The notes beneath the pieces are model-generated. The model ran no database searches. It was not told the DNA's origin and was given only the letters and a program-made list of their open reading frames with translations. The position numbers and the translations under genes are program-made. A stretch of 64,000 nucleotides of DNA from Phaeocystidibacter luteus (lineage in GTDB: Bacteria; Bacteroidota; Bacteroidia; Flavobacteriales; Schleiferiaceae). The stretch is taken from assembly GCF_008933115.1 (NCBI RefSeq), contig NZ_WBVO01000009.1:62001-126000 (forward strand). Reading direction: 5' to 3'. Shown here in pieces: positions 44,559 through 56,376 of this stretch. Position 1 is the stretch's first letter, and each line of letters starts with the position of its first letter.

Positions 44559-44978
44559 TTAAGCTTCAAAATCTCTTCTTACAACAAACTTCGTGCGTAC
44601 CGGAAGCTTCTGCGCAGCTAGGCGCAATGCTTCTTTAGCTACATCGTAAGGAACACCTTCCAATTCGAATAACATGCGGCCCGGCTTAACCACGGCTGCC
44701 CAGTATTCAGGTGCACCTTTACCTTTACCCATACGTACCTCGAGAGGTTTCTTGGTGATTGGCTTATCAGGGAAGACACGAATCCACAACTGACCTTCAC
44801 GCTTCATGTAACGCGTAGCAGCGATACGGGCAGCTTCGATCTGACGTGCTGTCATCCAAACTGAGTCCAACGACTTGATTCCAAAAGAGCCGTAGGCCAA
44901 CTGTGTGCCGCGTTGGGCGTTGCCCTTCATGCGGCCTTTGAACATTTTTCTATGTTTCGTCCGTTTCGGTGATAACAT
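44559..44978 (-). CDS. rplP: 50S ribosomal protein L16
   Basis: 139 aa, near the A-site tRNA elbow. [20 protein letters not shown] at the start, [40 protein letters not shown] and [18 protein letters not shown] are all present. Confidence 0.97.
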   Translation of the reverse strand: MLSPKRTKHRKMFKGRMKGNAQRGTQLAYGSFGIKSLDSVWMTARQIEAARIAATRYMKREGQLWIRVFPDKPITKKPLEVRMGKGKGAPEYWAAVVKPGRMLFELEGVPYDVAKEALRLAAQKLPVRTKFVVRRDFEA

Positions 44979-45004
44979 CGGTACGACGATTTAATTTGCT
45001 CTTA

Positions 45005-45721
45005 TTACTTCTTTCCGCCTCTACGCTTCGGTCCACCTTTCTGGTTACCTCCGCCGGCTTTCTTCACATTGCCAAGCATGTTCGACAAGTCGCGCTTACC
45101 GTATACTTCGCCTTTCATGATCCATACCTTCACTCCGATACGACCGTAAGTCGTGTGAGCTTCAGCCTGGTGGTAGTCGATATCCGCACGGAAAGTGTGG
45201 AGTGGAGTACGACCGTCCTTGAACATCTCAGAACGAGACATCTCGGCGCCGTTCAATCGACCAGAAACCTGGATCTTAATTCCTTCAGCTCCCATTCTCA
45301 TCGCTGCACCAACTGCCATTTTCACAGCACGACGGAAAGAAATACGTCCTTCCAATTGGCGAGCAACGCTGTCAGCTACCAACTTGGCATCCAACTCAGG
45401 TCGCTTAATCTCGAAGATGTTGATTTGAACCTCTTTCTTAGTAAGCTTCTTCAACTCTTCGCGTAGTTTATCTACTTCTTGACCTCCTTTACCGATGATG
45501 ATACCCGGGCGAGCCGTAGTAATTGTCACGGTAACGAGCTTCAAGGTGCGCTCGATGATGATGCGCGATACACTTGCCTTTGTTAGACGAGCGTAGAGGT
45601 ACTTACGGATTTGTGCATCTTCGGCAAGCTTGTCGCCGTAGTTCTTACCTCCGTACCAGTTGCTCTCCCAGCCGCGAATGTATCCAAGTCGGTTCCCGAT
45701 AGGGTTCGTCTTTTGTCCCAT
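45005..45721 (-). CDS. rpsC: 30S ribosomal protein S3
   Basis: 238 aa. It lines the mRNA entry tunnel. [20 protein letters not shown], the KH domain around [19 protein letters not shown] and the C-terminal S3 domain [14 protein letters not shown], then [11 protein letters not shown], are seen. The tail is Gly/Lys-rich ([16 protein letters not shown]). Confidence 0.97.
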   Translation of the reverse strand: MGQKTNPIGNRLGYIRGWESNWYGGKNYGDKLAEDAQIRKYLYARLTKASVSRIIIERTLKLVTVTITTARPGIIIGKGGQEVDKLREELKKLTKKEVQINIFEIKRPELDAKLVADSVARQLEGRISFRRAVKMAVGAAMRMGAEGIKIQVSGRLNGAEMSRSEMFKDGRTPLHTFRADIDYHQAEAHTTYGRIGVKVWIMKGEVYGKRDLSNMLGNVKKAGGGNQKGGPKRRGGKK

Positions 45722-45732
45722 TGTCTCGTTTA

Positions 45733-46155
45733 TTAGGCTTCAGTAGTCTCGTTCACTTCAGTACTTGCGCTTCCAACAACCAGTGTTACGTGGTTTGAAC
45801 GCTTGCGAATTCTATGCGCACGTCCTTGCGGAGCTGGCTGAATTCTCTTCAACATACGAGCACTGTCTACTTGAATCTCTTGTACGATCAAGTTGTTGTC
45901 CTCAATACGCTTTCCTTCATTCTTAGCTTCCCAGTTGGCCAAGGCAGAACGCAATAGTTTCTCCAAACGACCTGCGGCCTCCTTTGAGGAGTGCTGAAGC
46001 ATGAACATTGCTTTCTCAACTTCAACTCCACGAATCATATCCGCTACGAGGCGCATTTTGCGTGGTGAAGTTGGACAGTTGCGCAAGCTTGCAATCGCCT
46101 TTTCTTTCTTGGCTGCCTTCAGAGCAACTGCTCTGTTGTGTTTACGTACACCCAT
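45733..46155 (-). CDS. rplV: 50S ribosomal protein L22
   Basis: 140 aa. Its loop lines the narrow part of the exit tunnel. The family segment [20 protein letters not shown] near residue 30 and the loop [20 protein letters not shown] are clear. A Thr/Glu tail of about 10 residues ends the protein. Confidence 0.97.
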   Translation of the reverse strand: MGVRKHNRAVALKAAKKEKAIASLRNCPTSPRKMRLVADMIRGVEVEKAMFMLQHSSKEAAGRLEKLLRSALANWEAKNEGKRIEDNNLIVQEIQVDSARMLKRIQPAPQGRAHRIRKRSNHVTLVVGSASTEVNETTEA

Positions 46156-46167
46156 TTCGTCTGTCGA

Positions 46168-46449
46168 TTATCGTTTGCCTTTGTCCTTCTTGTTCCCGGC
46201 GTGACCACGGAAAGTACGCGTTGGTGCGAATTCTCCTAGTTTGTGACCTACCATGTTCTCAGTTACATACACCGGCACGAAAGTGCGTCCGTTGTGTACG
46301 GCAATCGTTTGTCCAACGAATTCTGGAGAAATCATTGACGCACGTGACCAAGTTTTGATCACTGTCTTCTTGCCAGACTCAACATTCGCGAGAACTTTCT
46401 TCTCGAGCTTGTAGTGGATGTAGGGTCCTTTTTTCAGCGAACGAGCCAT
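46168..46449 (-). CDS. rpsS: 30S ribosomal protein S19
   Basis: 93 aa. [40 protein letters not shown] and [20 protein letters not shown] are typical. It lies 10 bp after rplB. Confidence 0.97.
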   Translation of the reverse strand: MARSLKKGPYIHYKLEKKVLANVESGKKTVIKTWSRASMISPEFVGQTIAVHNGRTFVPVYVTENMVGHKLGEFAPTRTFRGHAGNKKDKGKR

Positions 46450-46459
46450 ATCCCTTTAA

Positions 46460-47284
<825 letters not shown>

Positions 47285-47288
47285 GGTA

Positions 47289-47582
47289 TTAGATATTGCT
47301 GTAGATATCAATCATTTCACCTTCGCGGACATCCACGATGGCCTTCTTATAAGCAGACTTTGATCCTTCAATCATTCCTGCCTTCGTGTAACGACTCATT
47401 CTACGAGCCGGAACAACTTGCGTACGAACAGCCTCTACATTGACGCCGTAGAACGCTTCTACTGCTTTCTTAATCTCCACTTTGTTGGCGTCACGACGAA
47501 CAACGAAGGAGTAGCGATTCTGCTCCTCTGCGTCGGCCGAGGCCTTCTCTGTGATGATCGGACGGATCAAGATATTCTCCAT
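47289..47582 (-). CDS. rplW: 50S ribosomal protein L23
   Basis: 97 aa from the ATG at 47582, which shares one base with the rplD stop (TGATG); a GTG lies one codon earlier. It docks SRP and trigger factor at the tunnel exit. [20 protein letters not shown] and [20 protein letters not shown] are the marks. Confidence 0.96.
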   Translation of the reverse strand: MENILIRPIITEKASADAEEQNRYSFVVRRDANKVEIKKAVEAFYGVNVEAVRTQVVPARRMSRYTKAGMIEGSKSAYKKAIVDVREGEMIDIYSNI

Positions 47583-48214
47583 CACTTTTGGCTTAATACG
47601 TTCTCAATTCTTTCAATCGAACCTTCTGTTAGCACTAGCGTTCCCGCGTTCATAATCTGATAAGTGCTTAATTCAGAGGCTGTTACAACTTTCGACCCCT
47701 CAAAATTTCGGGATGACAAATATACGTTTTTATTCGTATCACCTACGACTACAACGCTTTTTTTCTCATTAAGTCCCAAAGCTTTAAGGATTTCCGCATA
47801 CTGCTTGGTCTTTGGAGCTTCGAAGTTCAAGTCCTCAAGTACAATTACTTGATCGTTCTTCACCTTCATGCTCAATGCAGAACGGCGAGCAAGAACCTTA
47901 ACTTTCTTATTTAGCTTGAAACCGTAGTCGCGTGGCTCTGGTCCAAAGGCCGTTCCACCTCCACGGTGCAAAGGTCCCTTCAATGAACCATAACGAGCTC
48001 CACCAGTTCCTTTTTGCTTGTGGTGCTTCTTGGTCGTACGAGAAACTTCCGCACGAGCCTTCACCTTGTGTGTACCTTGACGTTGGTTAGCGAGGTACTG
48101 CTTGACATCCAAGTAAATTGCATGCTCGTTTGGTTCGATAGCGAATACGCCATCGTTGAGCTTCACCTTACGTCCGGAGTCTTTTCCTTGGGTATTGATG
48201 ACCGTACGTTCCAT
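47582..48214 (-). CDS. rplD: 50S ribosomal protein L4
   Basis: 210 aa. The long loop KHHKQKGTGGARYGSLKGPL reaches the exit tunnel, and FGPEPRDYGFKLNKKVK is characteristic. In E. coli L4 represses the S10 operon; no such leader was identified. The start overlaps the rplC stop by one base (TAATG). Confidence 0.97.
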   Translation of the reverse strand: MERTVINTQGKDSGRKVKLNDGVFAIEPNEHAIYLDVKQYLANQRQGTHKVKARAEVSRTTKKHHKQKGTGGARYGSLKGPLHRGGGTAFGPEPRDYGFKLNKKVKVLARRSALSMKVKNDQVIVLEDLNFEAPKTKQYAEILKALGLNEKKSVVVVGDTNKNVYLSSRNFEGSKVVTASELSTYQIMNAGTLVLTEGSIERIENVLSQK

Positions 48215-48828
48215 TACTTCTCTACGATTACATATGAGTTCTTAGCTCCCGGCACAGATCCCTTCACAACGAGAAGGTTCTTTTCTGTGTCGACCTTCAA
48301 CACTTGAAGGTTTTGAATCTTTGTGCGCTCTGCACCCATGTGGCCAGCCATTCGCATACCCTTGAATACGCGTGATGGATCTGAACCAGCACCGATGGAA
48401 CCAGGTGCACGTAGACGGTTGTGCTGACCGTGAGTAGCTTGACCCACACCAGCGAAGCCGTGGCGCTTAACACCACCTTGGAAGCCTTTACCCTTTGACG
48501 TACCAATTACGTCAACGAATTCGCCTTCCGCGAAGAGTTCAACATTCAACTCGTCGCCGAGCTTTACTGAATCCGCAGCGAAGTCGCGGAACTCCACGTA
48601 CTTCTTTTTAGCTTCAGTACCAGCTTTCTTGGCATGGCCGGCGGCAGGTTGCGAGGCGTTCTTCTTGTCACCCCATCCAATCTGCACGGCGCTGTAACCA
48701 TCGACATCCTCAGTCTTCACTTGAGTAACCACACATGGGCCAACTTCAAGAACCGTACAAGGCAAGTTTTTACCTTCCGGGCTGAAGATGCTGGTCATTC
48801 CGATTTTTTTACCAATCAATCCAGGCAT
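48214..48828 (-). CDS. rplC: 50S ribosomal protein L3
   Basis: 204 aa. [40 protein letters not shown] and [20 protein letters not shown] are the family segments. The loop reaches close to the peptidyl transferase centre. Confidence 0.97.
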   Translation of the reverse strand: MPGLIGKKIGMTSIFSPEGKNLPCTVLEVGPCVVTQVKTEDVDGYSAVQIGWGDKKNASQPAAGHAKKAGTEAKKKYVEFRDFAADSVKLGDELNVELFAEGEFVDVIGTSKGKGFQGGVKRHGFAGVGQATHGQHNRLRAPGSIGAGSDPSRVFKGMRMAGHMGAERTKIQNLQVLKVDTEKNLLVVKGSVPGAKNSYVIVEK

Positions 48829-48851
48829 CTCTTATTACTTAAATCCGTTCG

Positions 48852-49157
48852 TTAGACTTTAATCTCTACTTCAACCCCGCTAGGCAACTCCAACTTCATC
48901 AAAGCATCAATCGTCTTTGAAGAAGATGAGTAGATATCGAGCAAACGCTTGTAAGAGCTAAGCTCGAACTGCTCGCGAGACTTCTTGTTCACGTGTGGTG
49001 AGCGGAGCACCGTAAAAATGCGCTTGTTAGTCGGCAATGGAATTGGACCGTTTACCACCGCACCTGTGCTCTTCACCGTCTTAACGATCTTCTCAGCAGA
49101 CTTGTCTACCAAGTTATGGTCGTAAGACTTCAATTTGATTCTGATCTTCTGGCTCAT
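48852..49157 (-). CDS. rpsJ: 30S ribosomal protein S10
   Basis: 101 aa from the ATG at 49157 ([20 protein letters not shown]), the usual length; the longer frame to 49265 overlaps fus[21 protein letters not shown] and [15 protein letters not shown] are clear. It follows fusA directly, because tuf is absent from the cluster. Confidence 0.96.
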   Translation of the reverse strand: MSQKIRIKLKSYDHNLVDKSAEKIVKTVKSTGAVVNGPIPLPTNKRIFTVLRSPHVNKKSREQFELSSYKRLLDIYSSSSKTIDALMKLELPSGVEVEIKV

Positions 49158-49170
49158 CTGATGAACTCTA

Positions 49171-51273
49171 TTATGCTGTTCTTCCTTTAACCTCTGCAAT
49201 AACCTCGTCGGCAATGTTCTTAGGAGTCTCCGAGTAGTGAGAGAATTCCATTGTTGATGTCGCACGACCCGAAGTAATTGTACGTAGGTCGGTTACATAA
49301 CCAAACATTTCAGACAATGGCACCTTAGCCTTGATCACTTGTGATCCGTTACGGCTATCCATACCTTCAACTTGACCACGACGCTTGTTCAAGTCACCTA
49401 CAACGTCACCCATGTTCTCCTCTGGAGTAAGTACCTCAAGCTTCATGATCGGCTCAAGAAGTACCGGGTTAGCCTTAGGAAGCGCTTGCTTGTAAGCCAA
49501 TTTCGCCGCCAATTCGAATGAAAGCTGGTCGGAATCCACAGGGTGGAATGAACCGTCTTTCAATGTTACCTTCAAACTGTCTACAGGGAAGCCTGCCAAT
49601 ACACCGTTGGACATAGCATCCTTGAAACCTTTCTCTACTGAAGGGATAAATTCTTTAGGTACGTTACCACCTTTGATCTGATTGTCGAAAATCAAACCTG
49701 GCTTCTCTTCGTCACCTGGCTCAATCGTTATAACGATATCGGCGAACTTACCACGACCACCCGTCTGCTTCTTGTAAACTTCACGGTGATCAACTGTTCC
49801 AGTAATTGTCTCTTTGTAAGATACCTGTGGAGCACCTTGGCTAACTTCAACCTTGAACTCACGCTTAAGACGGTCCATGATGATGTCCAAGTGAAGCTCA
49901 CCCATACCGCTGATTACAGTCTGACCTGAATCCTCGTCGGTGCGAACCTGGAAAGTAGGATCCTCTTCAGCAAGCTTGCCAAGAGCAATACCCAACTTAT
50001 CTACGTCAGCCTTCGACTTAGGCTCAATAGCCAAACCGATAACCGGATCTGGGAAGTTCATTGACTCGAGAACGATAGGGTTCTTCTCGTCGCAGAGTGT
50101 ATCTCCAGTTTTGATATCCTTAAATCCAACCAAGGCAGCGATATCACCCGCACCCAAAGTGTCGATCTGATTCTGCTTGTTCGCGTGCATCTGGAAGATA
50201 CGTGAGATACGCTCTTTCTTACCAGTACGAGAGTTCCATACATAAGAACCTGACTCAAGTGTACCAGAGTAAGCACGAGTAAAGCAAAGACGACCTACGA
50301 ATGGATCCGTAGCAATCTTAAATGCCAAGGCTGCGAATGGAGACTCGTAGCTAGGCTTACGGCTCTCCTGTTCTTCTGTGTCTGGGTTAGTACCAGTAAT
50401 CGCGTCAACGTCAAGCGGAGAAGGAAGAATTTCCATCACCATGTCGAGCATCGCTTGTACACCCTTGTTCTTAAATGCTGAACCGCACATCATAGGAACA
50501 ACCTTACCGGCGATAGTAGCCTCGCGCAATGCGTCAAGGATTTCACGCTCAGTCAAGGAAGCTGGATCCTCGAAGTACTTCTCCATAAGTGTATCGTCGA
50601 ATTCCGCAACGGCCTCCAACAATTTCTCACGGTACTCTTCAGCTTCTTCCATCAAGTCAGCTGGGATTTCAACTTCCTCGAAAGTCATACCCATATCCTC
50701 CTCGTTCCAAACGATACCACGGAAGTTGATCAAGTCGATCACCCCTTTGAAGTCAGCCTCAGCTCCAATTGGAATCTGAAGTGGAAGAGCGTGGCTACCC
50801 AACATCTCTTTCACCTGACGTGTAACGTTAAGGAAGTCGGCACCTTGACGGTCCATTTTATTTACGAACCCAATACGAGGTACGTTATAGTTGTTTGCTA
50901 GTCTCCAGTTGGTTTCTGACTGTGGCTCAACGCCGTCCACAGCACTGAACAAGAATACCAACCCGTCCAACACACGGAGGGAACGGTTAACCTCAACAGT
51001 AAAGTCAACGTGTCCCGGAGTATCGATGATGTTCACGTGGTAGTTGTCACCACGGTATGGCCAGTTAAGCGTCGTAGCAGCAGAGGTAATAGTAATACCA
51101 CGCTCCTGCTCTTGCTCCATCCAGTCCATTGTAGCGGCACCATCGTGTACCTCACCAATTTTATGGCTAACACCACCGTAGTAAAGAATACGCTCGGTAG
51201 TAGTTGTCTTACCAGCATCGATGTGAGCAGCGATACCGATGTTTCTTGTATACTTGAGATCTCTTTTTGCCAT
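49171..51273 (-). CDS. fusA: Elongation factor G
   Basis: 700 aa. The GTPase that moves tRNA and mRNA on the ribosome. G1 is [20 protein letters not shown]2 lies around [14 protein letters not shown]3 is [13 protein letters not shown]4 is [12 protein letters not shown]. Domains II-V follow, with [20 protein letters not shown] in domain V. The length is normal. It lies between rpsG and rpsJ. Confidence 0.97.
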   Translation of the reverse strand: MAKRDLKYTRNIGIAAHIDAGKTTTTERILYYGGVSHKIGEVHDGAATMDWMEQEQERGITITSAATTLNWPYRGDNYHVNIIDTPGHVDFTVEVNRSLRVLDGLVFLFSAVDGVEPQSETNWRLANNYNVPRIGFVNKMDRQGADFLNVTRQVKEMLGSHALPLQIPIGAEADFKGVIDLINFRGIVWNEEDMGMTFEEVEIPADLMEEAEEYREKLLEAVAEFDDTLMEKYFEDPASLTEREILDALREATIAGKVVPMMCGSAFKNKGVQAMLDMVMEILPSPLDVDAITGTNPDTEEQESRKPSYESPFAALAFKIATDPFVGRLCFTRAYSGTLESGSYVWNSRTGKKERISRIFQMHANKQNQIDTLGAGDIAALVGFKDIKTGDTLCDEKNPIVLESMNFPDPVIGLAIEPKSKADVDKLGIALGKLAEEDPTFQVRTDEDSGQTVISGMGELHLDIIMDRLKREFKVEVSQGAPQVSYKETITGTVDHREVYKKQTGGRGKFADIVITIEPGDEEKPGLIFDNQIKGGNVPKEFIPSVEKGFKDAMSNGVLAGFPVDSLKVTLKDGSFHPVDSDQLSFELAAKLAYKQALPKANPVLLEPIMKLEVLTPEENMGDVVGDLNKRRGQVEGMDSRNGSQVIKAKVPLSEMFGYVTDLRTITSGRATSTMEFSHYSETPKNIADEVIAEVKGRTA

Positions 51274-51300
51274 GATCTTATTCCTAATACAGATTGATGG

Positions 51301-51771
51301 TTAGAATCTAAAGTGTGAGAATGCCTTGTTGGCCTCTGCCATACGGTGAGTGTCAATACGCTTCTTCACAGCAGCACCTTCTTCTTTAGATGCAGCGATG
51401 ATTTCGTTCGCCAAGCGCTGAGCCATTGTTTTCTCGTTGCGCGAGCGTGAGTATTGAATCAACCACTTCATCGCCATAGAGATTTTACGCTCTGGACGAA
51501 TCTGCATAGGAATTTGGAAAGTAGAACCACCTACACGGCGGCTGCGTACTTCTACGTGCGGCATAACATTCGTCAATGCTTCCTTCCAGACCTCCAAGCC
51601 GTTTCCACTTTCGGTCTTCTCCGCTACGATATCCATGGCATCGTAGAAGATACTGAAGGCAACACTTTTCTTGCCGTCGTACATCAAGTTGTTTACAAAT
51701 CGAGTCACCAACGGATCGTTGAACTTCGGATCCGGGAGAAGAATTCTCTTCTTAGCTCTGGTCTTTCTCAT
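51301..51771 (-). CDS. rpsG: 30S ribosomal protein S7
   Basis: 156 aa. Primary head-domain binder near the E site. RKTRAKKRILLPDPKFNDPL, NLMYDGKKSVAFSIFYDA and VGGSTFQIPMQIRPERK are typical. It lies 23 bp after rpsL. Confidence 0.97.
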   Translation of the reverse strand: MRKTRAKKRILLPDPKFNDPLVTRFVNNLMYDGKKSVAFSIFYDAMDIVAEKTESGNGLEVWKEALTNVMPHVEVRSRRVGGSTFQIPMQIRPERKISMAMKWLIQYSRSRNEKTMAQRLANEIIAASKEEGAAVKKRIDTHRMAEANKAFSHFRF

Positions 51772-51794
51772 GTCGCAATGGAATGATTATGCGT

Positions 51795-52175
<381 letters not shown>

Positions 52176-52219
52176 CTGTTATACCTTATTGCGTTGATTT
52201 TCTTGCAAATACGTAATTA

Positions 52220-52238
52220 TCCCCGATTTTTTGGGGAC
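52220..52238 (-). other. 5'-end hairpin in the str operon leader
   Basis: CCCCGA (52221-52226) and TTGGGG (52231-52236) pair around TTTT. This lies at or just after the predicted transcription start, so the mRNA may begin with a stem-loop. It could protect the transcript or take part in control; neither is shown. Confidence 0.45.
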
Positions 52239-52240
52239 TG

Positions 52241-52270
52241 CAAATGTAGGACAAAAAACCTATCCCACAA
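52241..52270 (-). promoter_or_regulatory. Promoter of the str-S10-spc-alpha cluster
   Basis: On the minus strand TTG (52270-52268), a 19-bp spacer and TACATTTG (52248-52241) match the Bacteroidota consensus exactly. The predicted start is near 52234, about 59 bp before the rpsL ATG. A second -7-like TACCTTTG lies upstream at 52366-52359 but its nearest TTG is 26 bp away. Confidence 0.85.
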
Positions 52271-52437
52271 TGCTTTAGCTAAAAATGTTATCGATAAAAT
52301 GCACTGAGTACGAGGACCATACTCACGGCGGAATCATCCGGCCGACATATCATGCCGACAAAGGTACTTTATACCATTAATATATAGGACATCAATCAGG
52401 TGGAATTCCAACGGGCTATTTCATTCTTCCCAACAAT

Positions 52438-53799
52438 CTACTCAACTACCAATACCGGCTCAAGTGAAACACGTCCAGTAGCCTCAACGATCTTCAAGAA
52501 ATACAGCCCAGCTTCATTTGGCATATGGACTTCTACCTCCAAGCCTGACACGACTTCATGACCTACCTCTCTCCCACTGGCATCCAGTATGGAAATTTCA
52601 GCCATTTCAACTGAATGAATAACCCGTACTACGTCTCGTGTAGGATTTGGATAAACCACTAATTCAGAGCTGTTGAACTCGTCAGCACCAATACCCGTTA
52701 CTACCGAGAAATCAAAATGATGGTCTATGAAGTACTGGCCGACTTCAAAACGTAAAACCGTTGGAATTTCTCTTCCCAAGTCATTGGCTGTAGGAGTGAT
52801 CGTGAACTCCAGCCACTTCGCTCCTGAAATGGGGTAGGACCTTGTTACCATCCTCTGAAACCTTTGCACAATATTAAACGCTCTAGGGATGAACAGACCC
52901 GCATTAGAGTTCGTCGATAAGTGAAAGCCCACCGTATCGGCTCGATTAAGCCTGAAGTCATACCTCGATGGATGCGTAAACAATGAGTCTAATAGCAATA
53001 TCGGTTTATTCTGAGGCGGAGGCGCTACAAGTGAAACAAACACAGGCCAATCAATATTAATGACCGAATTAATCTGTCCCGATTGATCTCTTGAAACAAT
53101 CTTGTACCCAATGCTGAAGCCCGAATATGAGCCGCTGGGAGACGTGTATTGATATATCACCATCCCATCCGGTGTGAGAATCGTATTGGGTAAAGTCGCC
53201 ACCGAATCAACGAATGCAGAATTCAATGGAACCGGACTATTCTCATCATTCTCATATACTTGCCCAAACCTATAACTCACCAAATCTCCATCCTTGTCAT
53301 AGGCGCGAATCGACTGTGGGTAATCTCTATTCGATGCAATCACACTCGCCGGAGGTGCAATCATCTCTGGATGGGAGTTTCCGTTCCCAGTATTGAGCGT
53401 GCTCCAAATGAAAAGACCTTTTATTCCTGAACTCGGTGTAATATTCTGCATTCCATTAGGTCGACAACAAAGCTCATACGAGAACATATAATCGGTATTC
53501 GGTAGAAGCTGAACTTGTGCCACATATCTCCGCAGCTCCATTGAATAAGGTATGGGGCCATGCGGTATAGAACTTTCGAAAGCCAACGATACGGTAGATG
53601 TGGTTGTCGGGGAAACGATATCGACTGTCGGAGTGAAAATAGCTGTTCCACTATAAGTCGCATAAAACTCAATTCGGTAATTCAACCTACCGTTTGTTGC
53701 ACTACCGAGGTATTGAGCACGGAAATACCCTCCGCTGAAATGGGATCCGAATCCTGATAAAACAGAGAGTAGAGCGAAAAGAGTAAATAGCTTTTTCAT
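52438..53799 (-). CDS. Secreted protein with T9SS type A sorting domain
   Basis: 453 aa from the ATG at 53799, which begins the signal peptide MKKLFTLFALLSVLSGFG. The N-terminal part (SHFSGGYFRAQYLG, ELCCRPNGMQNITP, AYDKDGDLVSYRF) resembles the N-terminal module of the PKD protein at 60860-62785 (AHLVGGEITYECQGG, RCCRNGSIDNIP, ATDIDGDSLYYEF). The last 75 residues (VVYPNPTRDVVRVIHSVEM to LEPVLVVE) are a type A T9SS sorting domain, so it should be exported and attached or released at the surface. An adhesin-like role is possible but not shown. Confidence 0.8.
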   Translation of the reverse strand: MKKLFTLFALLSVLSGFGSHFSGGYFRAQYLGSATNGRLNYRIEFYATYSGTAIFTPTVDIVSPTTTSTVSLAFESSIPHGPIPYSMELRRYVAQVQLLPNTDYMFSYELCCRPNGMQNITPSSGIKGLFIWSTLNTGNGNSHPEMIAPPASVIASNRDYPQSIRAYDKDGDLVSYRFGQVYENDENSPVPLNSAFVDSVATLPNTILTPDGMVIYQYTSPSGSYSGFSIGYKIVSRDQSGQINSVINIDWPVFVSLVAPPPQNKPILLLDSLFTHPSRYDFRLNRADTVGFHLSTNSNAGLFIPRAFNIVQRFQRMVTRSYPISGAKWLEFTITPTANDLGREIPTVLRFEVGQYFIDHHFDFSVVTGIGADEFNSSELVVYPNPTRDVVRVIHSVEMAEISILDASGREVGHEVVSGLEVEVHMPNEAGLYFLKIVEATGRVSLEPVLVVE

Positions 53800-53966
53800 A
53801 AGAGAGCGGTTGTTCAATATTCAAGGGTAAGCATATAAAAACAATTCATAAAGATGAAATGAGGCAGAACTCCACCAGACTGAGTGACCGATTCCCCAAA
53901 CTCGCCTCATGCATGATTTCCAATAACCTTTCTCTCTGAGATTTCGGACAGCCACTTTTGATTCCC

Positions 53967-53974
53967 TATTTTTG
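53967..53974 (+). promoter_or_regulatory. Candidate -7 box of pcrA
   Basis: TATTTTTG matches TAnnTTTG and lies 34 bp before the TTG start codon. A TTG is present only 6 bp upstream, so the -33 element is uncertain. Confidence 0.4.
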
Positions 53975-54007
53975 TATCCTTTCACCCAAATCTAAAAGCG
54001 ACAACGT

Positions 54008-56362
54008 TTGAGTTCATACATCGATCAGCTGAACGACGCACAAAAGCAGGCCGTACTAGCTACCGAAGGTCCCATGATGGTCATCGCCGGCGCAGGATCC
54101 GGTAAAACCCGAGTGCTCACGTATCGCATCGCCCACCTCATGGAAAAAGGGGTGGATTCTTTTCAAATTCTCTCGCTGACCTTTACCAATAAGGCCGCCC
54201 GAGAAATGAAAGAACGTATCGCCTCCATCGTGGGTGAAAGCGAAGCCAAAAACCTCTGGATGGGAACCTTCCACTCTGTTTTTGCACGCATCCTTAGAAT
54301 CGAAGGCGACAAACTAGGCTATCCGTCCAACTTCACCATCTACGACAGTGAAGATTCCCTCAAAGTGATTTCGTCACTTATTAAAGAGAACAACCTCGAC
54401 AAGGATATCTACAAACCGAAATCCGTTCAAGGTCGGATATCAAGCTACAAGAACAATCTCATCACGCCCAAGGCTTATCAAAATCGTCCCGATCTTCAGG
54501 AGAACGATGCCACTGCGCGCATGCCAATGATTGGCCAGCTTTACACCGCATACACCGAAAGATGCTTCCGCGCCGGTGCCATGGATTTCGATGACCTTCT
54601 TCTCAAAACGAACGAACTCCTACACCGATTTCCCGATGTACTCGCCAAGTATCAAGAGCGATTCAAATACATCCTGGTGGACGAGTATCAGGATACAAAC
54701 CACAGTCAGTATTTGATTGTAAAAGCCCTCGCCTCTCGTTTCGAAAACGTTTGTGTTGTGGGCGATGATGCCCAGTCTATCTATGCCTTCCGTGGCGCCA
54801 ACATCCGAAACATCCTCAATTTCCAAAAGGATTACCCGGATGCGAAAATTTTCAAACTAGAACAGAACTACCGCTCCACTCAGAACATTGTTGAAGCGGC
54901 AAACAGCATCATTGCCAAGAACCGGGATCAGCTCGAAAAGAACGTTTGGACTTCCAACGACAAGGGCGAACAGATTGTAGTTCACAAAGCGGTAAGTGAT
55001 TCCGACGAAGGAAACTGGGTAGCCTCGAACATCTTCGAGTCTCATCAGAACAACCATGAGCCCTGGAGTTCATTCTGTATTCTCTACCGAACAAACTCCC
55101 AGAGTAGAGCTTTTGAGGACGCTTTTAGAAAGCGCAACATCCCATATAGAATTTACGGCGGCCTTAGCTTCTATCAGCGCAAGGAAATCAAAGACCTTAT
55201 GGCCTATTTCCGATTGGCCATCAACAATTCAGATGAGGAAGCCTTCCGACGTGTAATCAATTATCCAGCAAGAGGAATTGGTCAAACCACGATGGATCGC
55301 CTCATCAACGTGGCGAATAGCCAGGAGAAGAGCATTTGGGATATCGCCGAAAACATCTACCTCTATCCTACAGGTATCAACAAGCCGACGCAGCAGCGAA
55401 TTCTAGACTTTGTTGAGCGCATCAAGAGTTACGGCGTCCTTGCCCAAAAGCACGACGCCTTTGATGTGGCAGCGCATATCGCAAAAACTTCAGGTCTGAT
55501 TAAGGCAATGTCGGAAGACAAGACACCCGAAGGCGTAACCCGAACGGAGAACATTCAGGAATTGCTGAATGGCATCAAAGACTTCTCCGAAGAACAGAAG
55601 CAGATTGAAGATGGCGATGCAACCCTCGCCTACTACTTGCAAGACATCGCGTTGCTGACCGATGCCGACAAGGACAATCCAGAAGACATGAACAAGGTGA
55701 ACTTGATGACAATTCACCTTGCCAAGGGACTTGAGTTCCCATATGTATATATCGTAGGCATGGAAGAGAACCTGTTCCCATCCATGATGTCGATGAACAC
55801 TCGTTCCGATTTAGAAGAGGAACGTCGACTATTTTACGTCGCACTAACACGCGCCGAGAAACGAGCGTACTTAACGTATGCTCATGTACGTTACCGTTGG
55901 GGAAAACTCATAGATTGTGAGCCGAGCAGGTTTATCGAAGAGATAGATGAGCGATTCCTCGACATCCGTGTTCCGGAGTTTGGCGGGTTCTATTCACCAC
56001 CAGACGAAGTGAAGGCGGCATTTGATTCACCACAGAGCAGAACTGTATCTAGAGGCAATGACAGTTTTGGAGGAAAACCGAGATTCATGAAGAAGCAACA
56101 AGAACAAAAACCAATCGTACCACCTAAGAAACACCAGAAACTGAAAACCGTTTCTGAAATGAACGATAGCGGTGAAGCTTCTAATGTTCCAGATGATCTC
56201 GAAAAGGGAACTCGCGTTATCCACGATCGCTTTGGTTTAGGTACCGTGAAGGAGATTACCGGAAGCGGAGCAGACCGCAAGGCTATCATCTTTTTTGATA
56301 ACGCAGGGGAAAAACGCCTTCTACTTAAGTTTGCTAAATTGCAGAAGGCTCGCAAGAGCTGA
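54008..56362 (+). CDS. pcrA: UvrD/PcrA/Rep-type superfamily 1 DNA helicase
   Basis: 784 aa. The start is a TTG at 54008: the encoded MSSYIDQLNDAQKQAVLATE matches the family N-terminus, while the first ATG is 22 residues later, inside the Q-motif/Walker A region. Helicase motifs appear in order: GAGSGKT (28-34), TFTNKAAREM, VDEYQDTN (motif II), GDDAQSIYAFRGA, QNYRS, MTIHLAKGLEF and VALTRAEKRAYL. The C-terminal PcrA-type domain ends in GTRVIHDRFGLGTVKEI, which in PcrA/UvrD binds RNA polymerase. It unwinds DNA in repair and clears replication blocks. DUF4290 follows 14 bp later. Confidence 0.95.
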   Translation: MSSYIDQLNDAQKQAVLATEGPMMVIAGAGSGKTRVLTYRIAHLMEKGVDSFQILSLTFTNKAAREMKERIASIVGESEAKNLWMGTFHSVFARILRIEGDKLGYPSNFTIYDSEDSLKVISSLIKENNLDKDIYKPKSVQGRISSYKNNLITPKAYQNRPDLQENDATARMPMIGQLYTAYTERCFRAGAMDFDDLLLKTNELLHRFPDVLAKYQERFKYILVDEYQDTNHSQYLIVKALASRFENVCVVGDDAQSIYAFRGANIRNILNFQKDYPDAKIFKLEQNYRSTQNIVEAANSIIAKNRDQLEKNVWTSNDKGEQIVVHKAVSDSDEGNWVASNIFESHQNNHEPWSSFCILYRTNSQSRAFEDAFRKRNIPYRIYGGLSFYQRKEIKDLMAYFRLAINNSDEEAFRRVINYPARGIGQTTMDRLINVANSQEKSIWDIAENIYLYPTGINKPTQQRILDFVERIKSYGVLAQKHDAFDVAAHIAKTSGLIKAMSEDKTPEGVTRTENIQELLNGIKDFSEEQKQIEDGDATLAYYLQDIALLTDADKDNPEDMNKVNLMTIHLAKGLEFPYVYIVGMEENLFPSMMSMNTRSDLEEERRLFYVALTRAEKRAYLTYAHVRYRWGKLIDCEPSRFIEEIDERFLDIRVPEFGGFYSPPDEVKAAFDSPQSRTVSRGNDSFGGKPRFMKKQQEQKPIVPPKKHQKLKTVSEMNDSGEASNVPDDLEKGTRVIHDRFGLGTVKEITGSGADRKAIIFFDNAGEKRLLLKFAKLQKARKS

Positions 56363-56376
56363 TTACACGCATATAT

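Noticed and set aside
35245-46204. Many long open frames opposite or across the ribosomal protein genes
   Set aside because: They mirror highly biased codons of the true genes and have no resemblance to known proteins; all true genes are accounted for on the minus strand.
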